Assembly: GCA_025765615.1 (NCBI GenBank)
Contig: JAIVFJ010000148.1
Location: forward strand, 99,925 to 163,924
Direction of reading: 5' to 3'
Origin: Zopfochytrium polystomum
Lineage: Eukaryota > Chytridiomycota > Chytridiomycetes > Chytridiales > Chytridiaceae
Length of the DNA: 64,000 bases
Shown here: positions 9,730-20,083 of the stretch, piece after piece
Position numbering within the stretch: the stretch's first letter is position 1
Layout of the letters: each line of letters opens with the position of its first letter
Program-made: the position numbers and the translations under genes
The notes under the pieces: generated by a model
Database searches by the model: none
Told to the model about the DNA's origin: nothing
The model's input: the letters and a program-made list of their open reading frames with translations, nothing else

Positions 9730-12391
9730 TCAGCTGGCCGAGCCAAAGTACATGCACTCCGGGTCTGTGGTCGGGTCGTAGTTGGGGTCGTCGTACCGCT
9801 CGTTGCAAGTCTGGTAGTAGTCCGGCGCGCACAGCTCGGGGTCGTACCTGTTGAGCGCGTACCTCGGCAGCTTGGGGGCGTTCTCGTTGAACACAAAGAT
9901 GAAGAAGATGACCGTCAACGCGATGGCCGTCCCGCAATCCAGCGCGGCGGAGGTGACGTACGCGTACTTCTTCCACCAAGCGTGGTGGTACTTTTTCACG
10001 ACGTAGTTGACGAGGATTCCGACGAGCAGCGGGGTGATCATGATGGACAGGATCGAACCGGGGTCCAGCGGCACGGTCATAATGACGGGGATGTTGACCA
10101 GGTGCCAGTAGCCGTCCGGGAAGAAGCGGTGCATGACCCAGGGGACGACGGGGAGGACGGCGCCAATGAGGAAGCCCCAGAGGGTTGAGACGTACGGGGA
10201 GCCCGGGCCGGGCCGAAGAAGCGCGCGGGGCCGATGGCGCCCCAGATGGCGCCGGCGTTCAGGAAGACGTTGTAGCCGTTGGCGCTCCAGCCTGTAGGGG
10301 GCTCGGGGGCCTGCAGCGCCCAGATGGTCTGCTCGACACCGCCGGAAGTCACGGTGACCTTGCCAAAGTGCTCGTAGATAAAGAAGGAGGTGAAGATGTT
10401 GACGAATCACGGCCATGATGGTGGAGAACAGCTGCACGGTGAACATGGCCCGAGGGGGGATCTTGATGTAGTGGCCGAGCTTGAGGTCAGAGACGAGAAG
10501 GAGGCCTTGCGCCATCTGTTGGGCATTGAGAAGCGGAGGGTGAACGTTTGATTAGAGGTCCTTTTCGAGAACTTCACGGGAGCGGACTGCACTTCTATCT
10601 CTCCACTGTAACTTACCGCCATGTACGAGAAGGTCTTGAAGGCCATCACAGCGGCAATGCGGCCAGGAAGGATCAAACCGATAAGGAACTCCGACATGAC
10701 GTTGAGACCGATCTGCTGACCTGAAATGGCCTGGATGGTACCGATGGGGATCATGGACACGAGGGCGAGCAGGAAGCCGAGCAAGACGCCCCACCACGGG
10801 AGCTGGAAGCCGCCCCACTGGCACACGCCGATGGCCGTGATGATGTTTGCGACGAGCAGGATGATGTACCACAGGTCCGGCACCTCGGGGTAGACATCCA
10901 TCATCTTGGCGTGCACATCGGCCGTGTCGAGGGTCGCGCATCGACGAGCGGAAGCGGTGCCAAATGTCCTTTCCGTACCACAGACCAACGTGGACAAGGC
11001 ACGACGCGAACACGATGAACGACGACATGTACAGAAGCGCAAAGTAGGTCGTGATGTAGATAGGCTGGCTCTCGTTGTACACTTCGTCGTTCAACGACAG
11101 GTCGGCCTTGTTCACGAACGAGCGCGCCGAGATGCGGATACCGTCCTTGGTGAAGAGGGCAGCGGTGTTGAGCGCCTGGCCGAGTGGGAACAGACCAGAA
11201 CCGTTCGGGCCGTCGACGGGGGCCGCGCCGAGGGAGAAGTCGATGCCGAACGCGTTGTGAACCCACAGGATCGGGGTCAGCACCCACAGGAACACCCAGA
11301 GGCCGAGCACTTGGTTCACCAGCGCCCACAGCGGGGTGGTGATGGGCGCGAGGTACGAAATCAGCGACCAGTCGAAGGAGAACGAGAGCATGCCCATGCC
11401 GTTGTAGCCGGAGCCCAGCAGACGCATCATCTGCCCGCGGTCGCCCGTCTTGGGTGCAACGTAGCAGAGGATCGAGATGGCGGTGATGAGCGGCGCAATC
11501 AATCCGGGAATCCACTCCCACACAAAGATGACACCTGTGATGATCCAGAAGTAGCTAAACCGGCTGAGGGGGAGCGCGGGGTCGACGTCCTCCTGGTGCA
11601 GCGAATTAAGAAGCGCGATGGTGGAAAGGTTGCTGGGCCACAGCATGGCGGCGGGCCGGACAAGGTAGCGACGGCAGAGACCGGCGAGACCGTAACCGAA
11701 GCACTGGGTGACGATGCCGAAGAAAACGCAGGCGACCACGCTGAGGTCTTCTTGGTACAGCTGGTAGCGCTGGCCGATGATGTTGTAGAGCGCGTAGGCG
11801 GGACCAGAGCAGGTAGAGGCAAAGACATAGATGAGGGCGTGTTCCTTGAAGTTGAACTTGCCAGGGTTGAGGGAAACACCCAAGACGGTGACCTTTGGGA
11901 ACACGTTGCCCATGGCAATACCGATAGGGTAAGCGAGCAGGACGGCAATGAATGGGTTGAGAGTCTGTTTAGGAAAAAACAGTGTTCAATCTCAGCTTCA
12001 ATAGAGCGGTGGAGTGTCAAAGCGGTCGTTAAATAAGACACTTACAATCGTGTTGGTACGGAATGTAAACAACGTGTTGACGAGCGCAAGCAGGAAGCCG
12101 AAAAACACGCCAAGAATCCACACACGGATCGTCAGCGCCGGCAGCGTCGGGTCGTCCGTCCGCGACACCACAGCGTCGACAATGTCGTAGATCTCGTCAA
12201 TGTAATCGCCGGCCTCCGGGTCAATGTCGCCGGCCTTCTCGTGCTCCAGCTTGCGCTCCACGGCAAGCTCGAGCTCGGCTTCCGTCACCAATTGGGGATC
12301 TGCGGGGGGTGGGTATAGGCGGGGAGAGGGAGCGTTGGCTGGGTTGCACGAAGAAAGCGACTGATCAAACGTCCTGATTACCGGCGCTCAT
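9730..12391 (-). CDS. OPT-family oligopeptide/siderophore transporter, apparent frameshifts
   Basis: Four exons on the minus strand: 12391-12382, 12299-12046, 11964-10617 and 10515-9730. The introns are phase-consistent (GTAATC/GCAG, GTAAGT/ACAG, GTAAGT/ACAG). The product would be about 800 residues with many membrane spans and blocks typical of fungal OPT proteins: PALTIRVW, FNFKEHALIY, MSFSFDWSLI-like, YPEVPDLWY, MAQGLLLVSDLKLGHYIKIPP. Family knowledge: OPTs are proton-coupled plasma-membrane or vacuolar importers of tetra/pentapeptides, glutathione or metal chelates. Three indels break the frame: one near 10,930 (between the WYGKDIWHRF and ADVHAKMM parts), an extra base near 10,405, and a duplicated 5-mer near 10,205 that restores the frame lost at 10,405. 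They may be assembly errors or real decay; everything between is well conserved. Confidence 0.85.
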
Positions 12392-13655
12392 CTTGATTAA
12401 TTCCTCGGGAGGAAAAGGACGCAGTTGAGGTTCTTCCTTGTCGTTTCTGTAGCTCGCGCCTGCTGGTGGCGACGGTGTTTCGTCTAGAGTTTGCTGCTCG
12501 CTGGGCGGAGTTACCCAGGCAGCCGGGGCTGGTCAATTAAAGGCTGAAAGGAGTGGCGGGGGGGAGGCCAGTGGGCGGAGGAGTGAGACCTTTATAGGGG
12601 CGCGAGTTTGTCTGTCGCCCTGCTTGCTGCTTGCTGCTTCCACCCCAATGCCATCGCCTTATCGCTGTTGTTGCTGTTTGCTCTATTGGGGGGGTTGATG
12701 AAGCAATTTTCAAGGCGGAAACGCGTGAACGCCAAGACTTTCGCAAAATGCAGGACCAAACATAAACTGGGAAAAAAGATTTTTTGCCTTTTCTGGACTG
12801 CGCACACAACCAAAGCACCTTCCATTTTAGGCATGAACCCAAATCATCGCTTTGAGTCTCCTTTGCATCGCGCAATCGGCAAAGACCGTTCCAGAAACGC
12901 AACTGGTTCGTTATCGGGCGAGTCGGTCCCACTCTCGCTCTGTCCTGGCCCCATCAGGCAGGCGGTGATTACCCCCTGGCAGCCAGAGAAGAGTGTCTGC
13001 AGCGGCCCAGTCGCGGGTCGGATTGGTTCAGGCAAAGAGCCACCCAACAAGGAAGGAAGCGAGGGAAGGAACCGGAAGAACACTTTTCGCATTACTTCAT
13101 CACCCAAACGCGACAAAATTCACAATCGGACTCCATCGACCCCTCACGCACGTGGGCTCAACAAGAACCCCCCTTCGAGCGGCACAACCAGTTCCATTCC
13201 GTCACTGAAAACAGCCACTTCTCTTTTCTCACTATCTCACTCTCGCTGGCTTCGAACCGCTCACTCTATTTATTGCAAATCGAAGACAATCAACAACTCA
13301 ACAAGACAATCAACAATTGTCTCTCTAACTGCACTTACCACTTCCCGGTCAACCAAGGCCTAGAAGAGATTGAATTACGGCTGCTATTTGATAGCTCTAG
13401 CAGTGCGCTTGATTGGAATCCTTCCTCATTTCAGCTCTCGTTTTAACTTGAAACTCAGCTGCTCGTCATAGTCGCAAGTGTTGACTTTTGTGGTGCACCG
13501 CCATTCGCCATTGGATTGACACGTCAACGACGTCATTGCCAACTGCTCAGCACGTGACGACTGTCGAATTCCACGAAAGAAAGAGACAATTCGAGTCATT
13601 CACTGTCGTCACAGAGTCATTTGTGAGCTGTCTCGCTCACCCACTTCTTCGGACC
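12392..13655. other. Intergenic between divergent OPT and LEA-like genes
   Basis: About 1.26 kb that should hold both promoters. A long + frame at 12608-13363 exists but begins at a non-ATG codon and has the composition of non-coding DNA, so it is not called. Confidence 0.5.
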
Positions 13656-13656
13656 G

Positions 13657-13664
13657 TATAAAAA
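13657..13664 (+). promoter_or_regulatory. TATA box of the LEA-like gene
   Basis: GTATAAAAAG lies about 100 bp upstream of the ATG at 13760, the usual TATA-to-start distance for a gene with a short leader. A stress-type, TATA-driven promoter would suit an LEA-like protein; this is inference from position. Confidence 0.6.
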
Positions 13665-13759
13665 GATGCGCATACGATGACCAAGGTAAATCAACACCAG
13701 TCAACAGAGGAAGGCCCTTTTCGTAGCAAAAGCAGGAAACCACAGCAAAGAACGGAACC

Positions 13760-14565
13760 ATGGTTAGCACAATGGTTAGTGGGGCGCCGGCGAGCGGGAG
13801 TTCCTCAAAGTGAACGTGCACGGACCAAACTCGCGCTTACGCTCTTTCGGTGCGCCTTCCTGGAACTCAGCGCTAACCACCCATTGCCTTCACACGGCGT
13901 TAAAGTCACGCACAGAAAGCCCGCAAAAGCCAAGCACCCCACCGGCCTCAGCCACGACCGCCAGCACCACCTCCAGCAGCACCGACGCCGTCACCCACCT
14001 GATCCACGATCTCACCGCAACCGCCGCCACAACCGCCCACCACCTCTCGGACATTGCCCTCTCCGCCCTCGCCGCCGCCCGCTCCGAGCTGACGCACGCC
14101 GCGTCCGGCCTCGCGCGGGTCGCCGACGAAAAGTCCCGCGAGGGCCAAGCTGCGCTGGACCGCGGCGCGCGCGACGCGCACGCGCAGGTGTCGGCGCACG
14201 CCGGGGAGATGCAGCGGGAGGCCGACAAGCGCGGGGACGCGATCAAGAAGACGGTGCACGATGCGGTGGAGCGCGGGGTCAAGATGGTTGGGGACGCTGC
14301 AGAGCGTGGGGTTGCCGCGACCGCCGAGGCTGTAGAGAAGGGCGTCGCGGCGGCCAGCGACGCGGCGGAGAGGGGGATCGCGGCGGCAGGCGGTGCCGCA
14401 AAGAGCGGGCTGACTGCGGTTGGAGACACGACCGAGAGCAGTCTTTCTGCGGCAGGCCACTCGGCTGAAAGAGGGCTTGCTGCGGCTGGAAGCGCTGCCG
14501 AGCAGGCCGTCGGGGAGCTCAAGAAGGCGGCAGATGCGGTCGAGAGGAAGCTCCCGTGGAAGTAA
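13760..14565 (+). CDS. LEA-like alanine-rich amphipathic repeat protein
   Basis: Model: a 15-nt first exon (13760-13774, ending ATG) with donor GTTAGT, an intron with a CTAAC branch site at 13872-13876, and exon 2 at 13906-14565. The product is 224 residues. After a Ser/Thr-rich N-terminus it is helical throughout, dominated by tandem repeats of about 11-13 residues such as AAERGVAATAEAVEKGVAAA, giving alternating Ala faces and Lys/Glu/Asp faces. Family knowledge: LEA group 3-like and apolipoprotein-like helices protect membranes and proteins during drying, freezing or osmotic stress. Seen: no cysteine, no transmembrane segment, a closing KLPWK. The first exon is tiny and its acceptor (AAAG) weak, so the N-terminus is less certain than the repeat body. 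Confidence 0.7.
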
Positions 14566-15108
14566 TCCGAATATCGTGTGTGTTCTTCCCTTGTGGACAC
14601 ACTCCAAATTCGCATCCGAACAATATACCTCGAATTGAAAAACCAACTTGTTGTGGGGAAATGAGAGACTTCAACTTGAAGTGCGGCAACAGCTCTGTGC
14701 TGCCCGCAAGCTGCAACGACAATCAATGCTCGCCCGCGTTAGAAAGAGAGCGAACTACGCCTACAAAACAGCGAGGCGAAGCCATTCTCCATCGGCTCCT
14801 CCTCCGTCCACGCCAACGAAGGCCTTCTACCAGCATGGCAAGGCCAGGGCGTAAACCAATTGTTCGCCGCCACGATGACCATGACAACCACGGCCCAGCT
14901 CGAAGCACAGCCACTCGAGCACCAGCAAACAATCCCGCACGAGCCCCTGCTGCTGCGACCGCACCTCAACCACAGCGAACGCCGTTATGCGGCTGGCTGC
15001 TGGAGTCAGCGGCACAAATCGTGTCCGCATTGACAAGGGAGAAGAAGAAGGGAAAGGCAGCCTGTTTATTGTTGGAATGATAGCGACGGCCCCTGCAGGT
15101 TCAAAAAA
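14566..15108. other. Intergenic between convergent LEA-like and SDR genes
   Basis: About 540 bp with overlapping short open frames on both strands but no motif, start context or splice structure that supports a gene. Confidence 0.5.
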
Positions 15109-15904
15109 TCAAGCAGCCGTGTCGAACACGGCCGTCCTCGCCTCGAGCAGCCTGGCAAACTTGTCCGCCACGCTGGCCGCTTCGAGCGTGGCCGACCCGT
15201 CGTCGAACGGCGTGCCCTTCACCGCGCCCAGCACAGTCACCCCGCCCACGTACACCCCGACCTCGCGGAGCTCCTCGTGCAGCACCCGCACCAGCTTGCG
15301 CTTGGCCGCCAGCAGCGGCACCACGCTCGAAATCTTCCACTCGACGGCCAGTTTCGAGTGCTCGGCCGAGTCCAGTTCCATCCCGCCACCCGTGACCAGG
15401 ACCGCGCCGTGGCCCGAGGCCGTCAGGTCGGGCAGGGAGCTGCGCACGGCAGCCATGAGGGAGCCGATGTTGGAGGTGTAGGAGAACTCAAGGGCGCTGG
15501 CAGATGCCGGGTCGAGAAGGGTCGTGGCGTGGGTCAAGGAGGCGACGTTCCAAAAGAGGATGTGGATCGGTCCAAGGGTGGCGCGGACGGATTCGATCGC
15601 GCGGCGGGAAGCTTCAACGTCCCCGAAATCGACTGGGAATCCTTTGGCCGTGATTCCTTCGGCGGCAAACTCTGCGTTTGGGGGAAGAAGGGGGGGTTGG
15701 GTTGGGTTGAGTGGGGTGGGGTTGCGACGGAGCACTTCGCCTTACAAACGCGGACAGACCTTTCTCAGCTTCGCGCAGCTTCGATTCGGTGCGGGCAAGG
15801 AGCGCTACGGCCACGGCCTTGTCCTTTGCGAAACGAAGAGAGACAGCGCGACTTATACCGGGGCCGTAGCCGGCAACAACGATGACGGGTGTGGTGGGAG
15901 CCAT
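15109..15904 (-). CDS. Divergent short-chain dehydrogenase/reductase (SDR)
   Basis: Two exons, 15904-15760 and 15671-15109, joined in phase 1 (donor GTCTGT, acceptor CGCAG); the product is 235 residues, normal SDR length. The N-terminus reads VIVVAGYGPGISRAVSLRFA, a Rossmann dinucleotide-binding loop of the G-x-G-x-G-I-S type. Other SDR landmarks follow: LARTESKL after beta-2, VDFGDVEA, and HILFWNVAS where classical SDRs have NNAG. The catalytic Tyr-x-x-x-Lys is not obvious: the region reads VVPLLAAKRKLVRVLHEEL, with lysine but no tyrosine four residues before. Cofactor binding is likely; classical oxidoreductase activity is doubtful. The substrate is unknown. Its 3' end converges on the LEA-like gene about 540 bp away. 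Confidence 0.78.
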
Positions 15905-16044
15905 TGTTAAATTGAGGTTTTCTTGAACTTCAGACGGCAACAGGTCGCGTATGTCTCCGCCATTTATAGACGTTGGTCGCGCCGTGTTTCGCGCTCATTT
16001 GAAATAATGCTTGCCTGTGTTTCAGTGTTGGACACTGAGAAACG

Positions 16045-16545
16045 GTGATTTGTAATTCCTCGGCAAAATGGTCCTCTTGTTTGATTTCTTATTTTGTTAT
16101 TTTTATTATTTTTGTTTGTTTGTTTGTTTGTTTGTTTACGTCAGGTTGGCGCGGAAACAAATCGATGTTCCTTGCCACTGATTTTTGTTTCTCATCGGTG
16201 GTGCTTTCTCTCATGAAGATCTCCCTCCTTTGGTTCTTCTGTACCTTGTACACGCTCGCTCATGGCGGCCGTCTCGAACAAATTGCTTTTGCTTGTTGCA
16301 GCTCCAAAGCGAGTACGACGAAGGTGGTGTTGGCGTGGGGGATTTCAACCGTGCCGACATAGCGCACAGCACCGAAGGAATTCTATTTGTCACTATGCAA
16401 AATCCTTTTAAATTTTCAGGTTTGCAAGATTATCGACGCCAGGAAGGCATTTTGAAAATCACAGACCGAGCCCACTATCTGGCCACCCCTGAAAAACTGC
16501 AGTGTTCCTGTGCAAGCGCGCATGATCCGTCGTGGCCTCTGTGTA
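16045..16545. other. Non-coding stretch with TTTG repeats
   Basis: AT-rich, with five tandem TTTG units near 16110-16136. Open frames here are short and motif-free. It separates the SDR gene from a decayed ankyrin-like region. Confidence 0.5.
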
Positions 16546-16547
16546 CT

Positions 16548-17110
16548 TCAGTTCAAACCACTGTCCTTCCGCCAATTGAGGTTATTATTTCCACTCGCAC
16601 TGTCAAGTAGCGAGCAGAGTACCTTAACGTCAGTCCACTGTCCTTCCCTGAAGTGCAGCCAACCTGTTTGCACCTGCTTGCGCCATCCACCGCATCCTCT
16701 GTACGTAAGCTGAAGACTGCTGCCAGTTGAGTACGTCGAAAGATTCTTCACGGTCGTACCTGTAGTAAGTTTCAGATCGTCTCGGCAGAGTGTTCCGCCA
16801 CCACTGCAAAACTTTTGCACGGCCTTGTAAGCTGGCAGTGGTGATGGACTTGCTTATTCGGTCGCGTTTTCTTGCTTCGAGTCGAGGTGCGGGCTTGGAT
16901 TGAGCAGGTTCAGCAGATCCCCGACGCCTTGACGATGTTGCCAAACAAGGGGATCGCTGCATCCTGCACGGGATTGAGGCGGAAGAAGGTCGCAACAAGA
17001 AAGTGGCTGTGGGCGTCAAGGTTGCTGCACACTGCGATCGCAATAGTAGGAAACAGGTGGTGGTAGTGGAAGCCGACGTCGTCAAAGCTGCGACAGTGCG
17101 GTCGGCGATC
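16548..17110 (-). pseudogene. Possible decayed LQWW ankyrin-like repeat gene
   Basis: On the minus strand, fragments in different frames resemble repeats of the intact protein at 30896-31669: AKVLQWWRNTLPRR, VLNWQQSS, and a segment encoding GKDSGLT whose DNA closely follows the intact gene's WWKDSGLR codons. No continuous frame exists and frames change several times. I read it as a dead paralogue, but similarity beyond these short blocks is not visible by eye. Confidence 0.35.
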
Positions 17111-17119
17111 GAGTGACGA

Positions 17120-17191
17120 TGCTGTATGGTGGAATCGAACCACCGTTTCCTCGGCCACAACGAGGCGTACTAACCACTATACGAATACAGC
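17120..17191 (-). tRNA. tRNA-His (GTG)
   Basis: The minus strand folds as a cloverleaf: acceptor stem GCTGTAT/ATACAGC, D arm with AGTGGTTAGTA, anticodon stem CCTCG/CGAGG around the loop TTGTGGC (anticodon GTG), and T arm GGTGG-TTCGATT-CCACC. No CCA is encoded, as expected in eukaryotes. It has no intron. Confidence 0.93.
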
Positions 17192-17599
17192 GGTGATTCG
17201 TCACAATGCTCACATTATACCAATCGAAAATTGCGAGCGCTCACAGTGTATGGAAAATGCCTTAACCTGCCCGCTCTTCATTAGTTATCCAACAACATTC
17301 CTGCCCTTGTCATAGCACCAGCTCTGGCCCTATCGACGTATCGATTTGAAACCTTACCTCTGCGGCTTGAAATGTTTTTGCACAGGTTCACGCACGTCAG
17401 GAGCAAACTCCAACACAAAGAAGTATCGCAAGTTCAAAACCAATTCGTTCTCTGTCATCTCCTGCTCTTATTGGACTCAACACTGCGATACTGTGATCCT
17501 GGAACATCTTTGATCTCTTGGGTCCGACGAATCTCTTCAACCAAATTCCTTTGCAAGAACCATCAACGAGTTCATGGGTCGAGTAACTCGACTCAACTT

Positions 17600-17844
17600 A
17601 GACTATCCGAAACTGGTTCCTCCTCCAGCTGCCAAGGCTTACTGTCGCACAGCAAAATCAATTCAACGAAGCGATGAGAGTTTACAACAAGGCACTGGCC
17701 AATTACAACAGGCTCGTTGCAAACACATGCTGCGACTTCACATCGCACAAGAAATTACACTCCCAGGTGCTTGCAGGTTTCAACGCCTGCAGTCAACAAG
17801 AGGACGTTGAGCATCTGAAACGACCGAGGGTGACGACTACTTAA
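17600..17844 (+). other. Short open frame of unknown status
   Basis: After a stop near 17602 a frame of about 79 codons stays open to a TAA near 17842, containing FNEAMRVYNKALANYNRLV, which reads like an amphipathic helix. There is no early ATG, so it would need an upstream exon. Nothing was recognised; it may be chance or a fragment. Confidence 0.22.
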
Positions 17845-17886
17845 GTGGCTTTTGGTTTTTATTGCAAATCTTCTATTTTTAATGTA

Positions 17887-17982
17887 GCTCCTGTGACGCA
17901 GTGGTAGCGTGTGGATCTTATGCGCCTTTCGGTTCAAGGCCATGCAAGTCCGAAGCCGTGAGTTCGACCCTCACCAGGAGCA
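17887..17982 (+). tRNA. tRNA-Ile (TAT) with a 24-nt intron
   Basis: Acceptor stem GCTCCTG/CAGGAGC, D arm ACGC/GCGT, anticodon stem TGGAT/GTCCG, T arm GTGAG-TTCGACC-CTCAC. The loop starts C-T-T-A-T, giving anticodon TAT at the canonical position. About 24 nt (about 17923-17946) interrupt the loop next to position 37, the standard eukaryotic tRNA intron site. Standard cutting would leave G at position 37, whereas shifting the intron by one base gives the expected A37-A38. Yeast tRNA-Ile(TAT) also carries an intron. Confidence 0.85.
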
Positions 17983-18084
17983 ATGCCTGTATCCAAAAAC
18001 TGGCTGTGTCGCGTCGCGCATCAACGACACACCGTGCAAACTCGAAAAACTAGTGCAGGGCTGTGCCCTCCCCAAATCGGAGTG

Positions 18085-18139
18085 TCCCTCCGAAGATGAA
18101 GTTTGTGGACGTTCAACAGAATGTGACAGGTTCTTCTTA
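18085..18139 (+). pseudogene. Left half of an old Tc1/mariner transposase remnant, split by an insertion
   Basis: The 50 bp ending at the TA before the 3.75-kb element read KFVDVQQNVTGSS, resembling the segment before the second catalytic Asp in Tc1 transposases. Joined with 21888-22083, where the text continues, they form one decayed transposase region. The element inserted at this TA. Confidence 0.5.
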
Positions 18140-18323
18140 CAGCCGTATCCCTAAAACTTTGGGGGACCGACTTGTTTCCAAATCAGATCCGACTTGCTTT
18201 CAACTCGAAAGGGACTTGGTTTCAAGTCAAATCACACTTGATTCCGACTTGAAATCAAGTCGGTGCATGACGTAATTCTTGCTGTGGAAGAAATGGAAAA
18301 ACACAACTGTTTGATTGACTTCC
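18140..18323 (+). repeat. Left terminal inverted repeat of element 1, with 22-bp iterons
   Basis: It matches the inverted copy at 21704-21887. Inside, the hexamer GACTTG (once CACTTG) begins at 18169, 18191, 18213, 18235 and 18246: exact 22-bp spacing, then a half step of 11. Such regular direct repeats in a TIR are likely transposase-binding sites on one face of the helix. The role is inference; the spacing is seen. Confidence 0.93.
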
Positions 18324-18710
18324 AAACCGCCACACACTGACATCTGAATGTGGCTCTCCGGAAAGACACAGCATCAGTTCGACTGACAACCTGACGGAAG
18401 AATGGAAGGCCAAAAGACTGCAATAGTGTGAAGGCCTTCTCCAACAGAGGTTGTGATAAGTCTGTTGAAAGCTCCGCCACAAGTTTGCATTGATGGCTTC
18501 GCCAGGGACAGAGACAGACCAGACACATCGACGATCTGTCTCCTGTCACCTTGGTCCAGCCGTCCCCAACATCGAAAGCCGACCATCGCCAGCTGCCGCC
18601 CCCCTGTTCGTCTACCTGTTTTACTTCCCACACCACACCTCTTAGTTGCTTGACTGGTAAGGAATGTTCTTTCACCCAGTCGCAGATTTTTGAACGTCCA
18701 TTATGCTCAG

Positions 18711-19722
18711 ATGCGGGGCCGCAGAATCAGTGAAGACATGCGCGAGAGGATTTACATTCTCGGAACAAGGCCCCGTTCATTGCCAGTGTCGGATCTGACT
18801 GCCATCTTTGGTGTTTGCAAGCAGTCTGTTCGAAACATCATCAAACAGTACAACGAATGGGGAACTCACAAGCGCCTTCCCAGACCTGGCTCTGGTCCGA
18901 AAACTATCTTGCAAGTAGAGGACCTCTCCTTCATCTCAGAACTCGTTCGGGAGCGACCCGGCATACACCAGGACGAGATCGCTGGAGCTCTCAGTGACCA
19001 TCTCCATTTTGAAGTGTCAGCAAAACTGTTCAGCTTGGTATGGACCACGCTGGCCTCACTCGAAAGAAGGTTAGTTCGTTTCAGACAATCCCACTTTCAG
19101 AAACCATGCTGACAACGAACAGCTTTCTGTCAACTTCTCCCAGCGTTCTCAAGAGGCCATCGCCGCGTTCTGCATCTTGATGGATGAGGAGCTTGTTGCA
19201 AGTCAGTGTGTGTTTATAGATGAAACACGAGTTGACGACAAGAGCTTCAGCAGACGATACGGCTACAGCGGTCGTGGCAGTCGTGCTGTTGTCTCACAGA
19301 CTGGCGTTCGTGGCAAAAGCACGACACTCATTGCTGCTCTCAGTGCCGATGGAATTCGCGCCAAATGCACTGTGGATGGGTCCTCCACTGCTGATATCTT
19401 CGTTGATTTTGTGGTGAACGTTCTTTTGCCCAATATGCAAGAGGGCGAGAATCTTATCATGGACAATGCACGTATCCACCATGACGATCGTGTCCTCTTT
19501 GCTTGTGCTGCATGTGGGGTTCGTCCTGTCTTCCTTCCCCCTTACTGCCCTTTTCTCAATCCTATTGAGGAGGCTTTCTCTGTCATTAAGGCCGAGTTTC
19601 GCTACCTGGAGACTCAGCTTCACGCTGTTTACGACCGTCATGACTTGATCTTGTTGGTTTGTGACGTAATCACGGGAGATAAAGCAAAGGGGTTTATTCG
19701 TCATTCTGGATACACTGAATAA
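18711..19722 (+). pseudogene. DD34E Tc1/IS630-type transposase of element 1 (one frameshift)
   Basis: The ATG at 18711 opens an N-terminal helix-turn-helix part: MRGRRISEDMRERIY, then VCKQSVRNIIKQYNEWGT and a second helical segment RPGIHQDEIAGAL. The catalytic core has FIDETRVDD (first Asp), LIMDNARIHH (second Asp) and PPYCPFLNPIEEAFSVIK (Glu), with 34 residues between the second Asp and the Glu. One intron (19070-19122, GTTAGT...ACAG) falls after an R-K-K codon run, at the same place as in element 2. Near 19,023, one A seems to be missing from the run in GCAAAACTG; this shifts the frame just before the intron. Correct splicing then needs the other frame (MDHAGLTRKK). Either a mutation or an assembly error in a homopolymer. 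Confidence 0.88.
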
Positions 19723-20083
19723 AGTAACATGATTTGGATTCTTTGCATGTTTGCGATTGGGTGAGAGAATGGTTTGCAGCGCCATTTGCTGCACGAACTT
19801 TGGTGCGTATTATGGTGTGCGCTGTATCGAACTTCGCAGGACAGCCCAGAACAGAAATAAATTTTTGGCAAAGAGGCGCCAAACGAGGCGCTGGAGGCGC
19901 CGCTCGGCGGCGATCCTGTTGCGGCTCCACTCGGAGAGCTGCACACAACATTCGCTATCATCTACCAAACGTAAGACGTAGAAACACAAAGAAGTGAGGA
20001 TAATGATGTATATTGATAAGTTTCTCCTCTGATTGATCCTCCCTCAGCGTATTGATAAGTTTTCTCTTCTGATTGTACCTCCC

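Noticed and set aside
10906..12036. Long + frame opposite the OPT gene
   Set aside because: It is the antisense shadow of a conserved GC-rich transporter; no motifs.
12608..13363. Long + frame of 251 codons
   Set aside because: It starts at a non-ATG codon; its composition and low third-position GC are unlike neighbouring genes, with no motif or splice logic.
13677..14468. Alternative + frame over the LEA-like gene
   Set aside because: Arg-rich text from a shifted frame; the Ala/Glu/Lys repeat frame is clearly the coding one.
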